Shown: piece after piece, positions 60,924-64,000 of the stretch | How positions within the stretch are numbered: the stretch's first letter is position 1 | Layout: each line of letters begins with the position of its first letter | Source: Fibrella rubiginis | GTDB taxonomy: Bacteria; Bacteroidota; Bacteroidia; Cytophagales; Spirosomataceae | DNA: 64,000 nucleotides | Direction of reading: 5' to 3' | NCBI RefSeq assembly: GCF_017353185.1 | Contig: NZ_JAFMYV010000004.1 | Coordinates: 62,001 to 126,000 of the forward strand | Made by a program: the position numbers and the translations under genes | Notes under the pieces: model-generated | What the model was told of the DNA's origin: nothing | Database searches by the model: none | The model's input: the letters and a program-made list of their open reading frames with translations, nothing else

Positions 60924-62139
60924 ACTTCCCTAGTCCCAACTTCCCCAACAAATCGGCTTGAGGAAGCAATTGGAGCCAGGAGCAAAGCAGCAAGATCGTC
61001 CACCAAAAGCCCAGTTGGCGACGGCTGATGACATTGGTCCAGCGGCTGAAGTATTGGGCCAGAAGCCAGAGAAACGGTAGCGTGACGGGGGCCATCAGCC
61101 GGGCGTTGGGACCGTTGAACGGACTGAACAACCGCATAGTAAACAGAATAGTGAGGTACACCCCCGCCGAGAGAAGCAGCCAGTTTAGCATGGCTTTTTC
61201 GGCGGGAAGTTCATCGGGAAGTGTGGCTCTTTTTTCCCAAACAATCCGCCAACCCCAGCTACCCAGACCGAGTTGAATGACCAGTCCCAGCCAAACCAGG
61301 CTGGTGGGTTCGCCAATGACATAATCGCGAAGCAGGAGTAATTCGTTGGGCAGAGCAATGGCAATCAGCAACAGTTTGTCCCAGATGGTTTCGGCAGTCT
61401 CGTAAAAGCGTTCGCCGCCATAGGCCGAGGGCGTAATCCGGGCGTTGAGGTAGAAGTAACCCAGCATTAACCCCACCGAAAAAGCCACATACAGTACATC
61501 AGGGCCAATTCGCTGCCTGAACACGTCGCGGCTGGCCTGCCCGTAGGCTCCACGTGTATAGGTCCACAACGCCTGTAATCCATACACGATGACCACATAC
61601 CCACCCACATAGCGGAGTAAAAAAAGGCCCATTGTTACTAGCAGCAGCCGGGCGGCAGTGGCATAGGTGGGCAATGCGGTCTGGTGGCCCATAAACCACG
61701 CCCATTCAAGCAGCAGCACCAGAAAAGTCCACTCCGACCAGGTATAGGTGAGGATACGGACAAACCCACCGAGCAGCAGCACCGACCCTACCCAAACGGC
61801 CCGCCTTGCACCCAACCGTCGCCGCCAGATGAGCAAAAAAACGGCCACCAGCCCCACGTTAAGCACTTTTGAGGCCACCAGCAACGACAGCCCCGTCGCT
61901 TTGGCCAGCAGCCCAATCAACAGCGGATACCCCAGCGGAAAGGTACCGTCCCAACCCGTGCTGACGTGCCCATACCGATTACCATCCAGCCCTACAAGCC
62001 AGCCCGCAAAGGCGAGATAGTAGGTTGAATCGGGGCTGGTGAACTGGTTGGGATTAACGTAGCTCAACCCACCAATCAGCCCGGCCACTAGCAGCCAGAT
62101 AGCGAGAAGCAGCAGGTCGTCTTTAGTAGGTTTGGGCAT
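60922..62139 (-). CDS. Polytopic membrane protein, possible GT-C glycosyltransferase
   Basis: The 405-residue protein has about ten to eleven membrane helices. Near the N-terminus, after the first helix, is a periplasmic loop with QFTSPDSTYYLAFAGWLVGL, similar in place to the acidic motif of GT-C enzymes. Later loops include NARITPSAYGGERFYETAET and RLFSPFNGPNARLMAPVTLP. Such proteins use polyprenyl-phosphate sugars to modify glycans or proteins, but this is only a fold-level suggestion. No polysaccharide genes are adjacent. Confidence 0.6.
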   Translation of the reverse strand: MPKPTKDDLLLLAIWLLVAGLIGGLSYVNPNQFTSPDSTYYLAFAGWLVGLDGNRYGHVSTGWDGTFPLGYPLLIGLLAKATGLSLLVASKVLNVGLVAVFLLIWRRRLGARRAVWVGSVLLLGGFVRILTYTWSEWTFLVLLLEWAWFMGHQTALPTYATAARLLLVTMGLFLLRYVGGYVVIVYGLQALWTYTRGAYGQASRDVFRQRIGPDVLYVAFSVGLMLGYFYLNARITPSAYGGERFYETAETIWDKLLLIAIALPNELLLLRDYVIGEPTSLVWLGLVIQLGLGSWGWRIVWEKRATLPDELPAEKAMLNWLLLSAGVYLTILFTMRLFSPFNGPNARLMAPVTLPFLWLLAQYFSRWTNVISRRQLGFWWTILLLCSWLQLLPQADLLGKLGLGK

Positions 62140-62160
62140 TTTTTTAGCTGGATGTAGTGG

Positions 62161-62355
62161 GGGTGTGGCTGTGGTGGGGTGTGGCTTCGCGTAGTAGTGT
62201 GGCTACGCGCTCTAAGCCCTTCGACAGGCTCAGGGTGACGGCGACGTTGAATTAACTCGAGAAGATTGTTCTATTGGCCTGTCACCCTGAGCCTGTCGAA
62301 GGGCCTAGAGCGCGTAGCCTAGAGCGCGAAGCCACACCCCACCACAGCCACACCC
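62161..62355. repeat. Long palindromic element (CTTCGACAGGCTCAGGGTGAC core)
   Basis: Outer arms GGGTGTGGCTGTGGTGGGGT continuing GTGGCTTCGCG pair perfectly with the right end. Inner arms contain CTACGCGCTCTAAGCCC and the common core, with a partial duplication of TAGAGCGCG text on the right. It fills most of the spacer 62140-62379. Confidence 0.92.
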
Positions 62356-62379
62356 TACCACAGCCACCTCTAAGCCCCC

Positions 62380-64000
62380 CTACCGCGTCACCATAATGCG
62401 CCCTGTCAGGTTCGATTTGGTGCCATCAGCAAATGGCACCTGTCCGGGAATGTCGAGGCGGTAGAGGTAGATGCCGTTCGGCAGGCGACCGTCGCCGCTG
62501 GTACCATCCCAGTAAAATTCATTGGTGCCAACGACAACAGGCTGGCTAAGCGTGCGGAGTTCGCGGCCCGTGATGTCGAAGATCCGTAGCGTGGCGGGGG
62601 CTGTAGGTGCCTGGGCACCCGTCAGCGTATAGCGCAGTACCGTGCTGGTAACGAGCGGGTTAGGCGACACAGCCAAACCAGACAACGTCGACTCACCTTT
62701 CACCTGAAACCGGATGGCGTAGGGCTGGGCGCGGTTCCCGCTGAGATCGCTGCCATACACCTCCAGCGTGTACGCCCCGTCGGGCAGGGGCTGCGCGGGG
62801 CGGTAAGTAAGCGCGAATTTTCCACCCACAGCCGACCATGACGCCGTGGCCGACGAGAGGGGCAGTTTGTCGAACGGGCAGGGCTGACCCGCGCAGGGGC
62901 GTTGCAGGTACAGTTCCAGACCGCTGGGGTCGGTGCGCAGAAGCTTGGTATTTTCGTCGGCCACCAGCACCTGAATCTGGGGTTGTGGGGCCACGTAGGC
63001 TTCGTTCTGAATCCGCCGCCCGTCGAATGATACTTCTACCACCGGGGGCGTATTGTCCACGTCGAACGGCAGGTTTGCCACTTGCCCATCACTCTTGATT
63101 TGCAGCGTATTGTTGTCCACGCGCTCTTCATCCAGCTGACTGTCGGCGTTGGCGAACAAGTCGAAATAGGTGTCGGTCAGGCGGGCTACCTTCAGTTTCA
63201 CGCGCAATGTATCGGCATAAGCTGAGGCATTCATGCGCTGCCTGGTTTCGAGCAAAAGCTGCCCGTTGGCGGCGTATTGGCGTATTCTGACGTCGGGGCG
63301 GATACCCGTGCCCCGGCCCAAGTTAATCGAAACAGCCTGGATCATAACCGAGTCTTTCACGGTTTTTACAGCTACGCCTTTGTCGGAAAAAGTAAGGTCG
63401 GGTTTGGCAAACGGAAACAACCGCACAGCCGGGTCGCCCTGAAGGGTGATCTCTTCGGCAGCAGCCTTATCGAACACCGACGTGTTGGCAGCCATGTACC
63501 GACCAATGGCTTCGACCTGAATTTCGCCGAAGGTTTTGGCCTGATACAGGCTGTCGGCCATCACGGCGTAGAGGTTGTCGGAGTAGGTTTTCAGGGCACT
63601 GGCAAAACCGTTGTGGGTGTGGGCCAGGCCTAAAATCGCGCCCCGGTCGGGTGTGAGCACCCAGTCGGTTACGAAGGTTTTTGGGCCAAAATAGAAGTTG
63701 CCCGACGCGCAGCCATTGGCTAACAGCAGGGGATACAGGCCTTTGTTGCGGTAGCCCAGCCGGTCGTTGCTGACGTAGCCAATGTCAATATCGGAGATGT
63801 CGAGGCTGGAGTGGCCGAACATGGAAATGATGCCCAGCCCCCGGTTCACCTGGGTCGTCACCGAAATAGCCTCGGTGGGGTCATCGGTTTGCTTCGAGAC
63901 CGTTTCCACGTTGGCACAGACGTATTTAGCTGTAATGCTCCGCCCAAACTCGTCCACAAATGCCCGGAACAGGCTTAGTTCATAAGCCGATTTGCCCCCG
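62380..64000 (-). CDS. porU2: PorU2-like gingipain-family (C25) protein, partial
   Basis: The frame is open from the stop at 62380 to the right edge; at least 539 residues are visible and the N-terminus is outside. A C25 peptidase-type catalytic His lies in SMFGHSS (codon 63813-63811) and the Cys in LLLANGCASGNF (codon 63711-63709). These are followed by beta domains and a FlgD-like/sorting-type C-terminus (LRIFDITGRELRTL, GDGRLPNGIYLYRLDIPG). PorU is the sortase of the type IX system; PorU2 paralogues are common in Cytophagales and their exact targets are not settled. Confidence 0.85.
   Translation of the reverse strand, partial: GGKSAYELSLFRAFVDEFGRSITAKYVCANVETVSKQTDDPTEAISVTTQVNRGLGIISMFGHSSLDISDIDIGYVSNDRLGYRNKGLYPLLLANGCASGNFYFGPKTFVTDWVLTPDRGAILGLAHTHNGFASALKTYSDNLYAVMADSLYQAKTFGEIQVEAIGRYMAANTSVFDKAAAEEITLQGDPAVRLFPFAKPDLTFSDKGVAVKTVKDSVMIQAVSINLGRGTGIRPDVRIRQYAANGQLLLETRQRMNASAYADTLRVKLKVARLTDTYFDLFANADSQLDEERVDNNTLQIKSDGQVANLPFDVDNTPPVVEVSFDGRRIQNEAYVAPQPQIQVLVADENTKLLRTDPSGLELYLQRPCAGQPCPFDKLPLSSATASWSAVGGKFALTYRPAQPLPDGAYTLEVYGSDLSGNRAQPYAIRFQVKGESTLSGLAVSPNPLVTSTVLRYTLTGAQAPTAPATLRIFDITGRELRTLSQPVVVGTNEFYWDGTSGDGRLPNGIYLYRLDIPGQVPFADGTKSNLTGRIMVTR

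Noticed and set aside
1..64000. rRNA, tRNA, insertion sequence or prophage genes
   Set aside because: No cloverleaf with CCA end, rRNA segment, transposase, integrase or phage structural gene was recognised; short structured RNAs could still be missed by eye.

Overview
The window looks like chromosome of a Bacteroidota bacterium of the order Cytophagales, probably near Spirosoma or Fibrella. This rests on the gene families present: SusC/SusD and DUF4249/TonB receptor pairs, a gliding-type (CHU_C) C-terminal sorting domain, a gingipain-like PorU2 protein, a type II glutamine synthetase, many short lipoproteins, and TAnnTTTG-type promoter -7 elements. No rRNA, tRNA, CRISPR array, insertion sequence or prophage was seen. 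The genus is an inference.

Layout. 1-4.5 kb (minus strand): start of an off-edge gene (possibly glutamine synthetase III), carbonic anhydrase, small heat-shock protein, DUF1269 membrane protein, cation/proton antiporter and glutamine synthetase II. 4.8-11.6 kb: a DUF4249/TonB-receptor pair, an AraC regulator flanked by a 60-bp inverted repeat, a phytanoyl-CoA-dioxygenase-like enzyme and a lipoprotein. 11.8-20.8 kb: mtaB, then a tightly overlapping operon (secreted protein, STN-containing TonB receptor, DUF4249 lipoprotein, MG2/plug-like protein) and a DUF6970 lipoprotein. 21-28.9 kb: SusD/SusC, an NmrA-type reductase and a sialate O-acetylesterase-like enzyme. 28.9-32.7 kb: three tandem paralogous secreted proteins, each with its own hairpin, leader and terminator. 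32.7-37.0 kb: DUF4174, GroES-like, YidD, Lgt, lipoprotein, DUF937 and NuiA-like genes. 37.1-40.7 kb: thrS-infC-rpmI-rplT. 40.8-50.5 kb: TPR lipoprotein, rRNA methyltransferases, a T9SS type B protein, FKBP, a DinB-like protein, uvsE and a T9SS-type secreted protein. 50.7-60.8 kb: a lipoprotein, a TetR-controlled type I export operon whose ABC half lacks its ATPase, an orphan LytS-type kinase, and a GntR/ABC operon with a perfect operator. 60.9-64 kb: a polytopic membrane protein and a partial PorU2-like gene.

The most unusual content is outside ordinary coding sequence. Nearly every spacer holds a long palindromic element assembled from a few recurring cores nested in different outer text, including all spacers of the thrS-infC-rpmI-rplT operon. 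A 16-bp mini-palindrome recurs inside the stems of other elements. The tandem array at 28.9-32.7 kb shows how it formed: its two internal spacers carry an in-frame relic of the last codons of the neighbouring DUF4174 gene. The middle copy's upstream hairpin has its loop inverted, and the genes are nearly identical at both ends but divergent in the middle.
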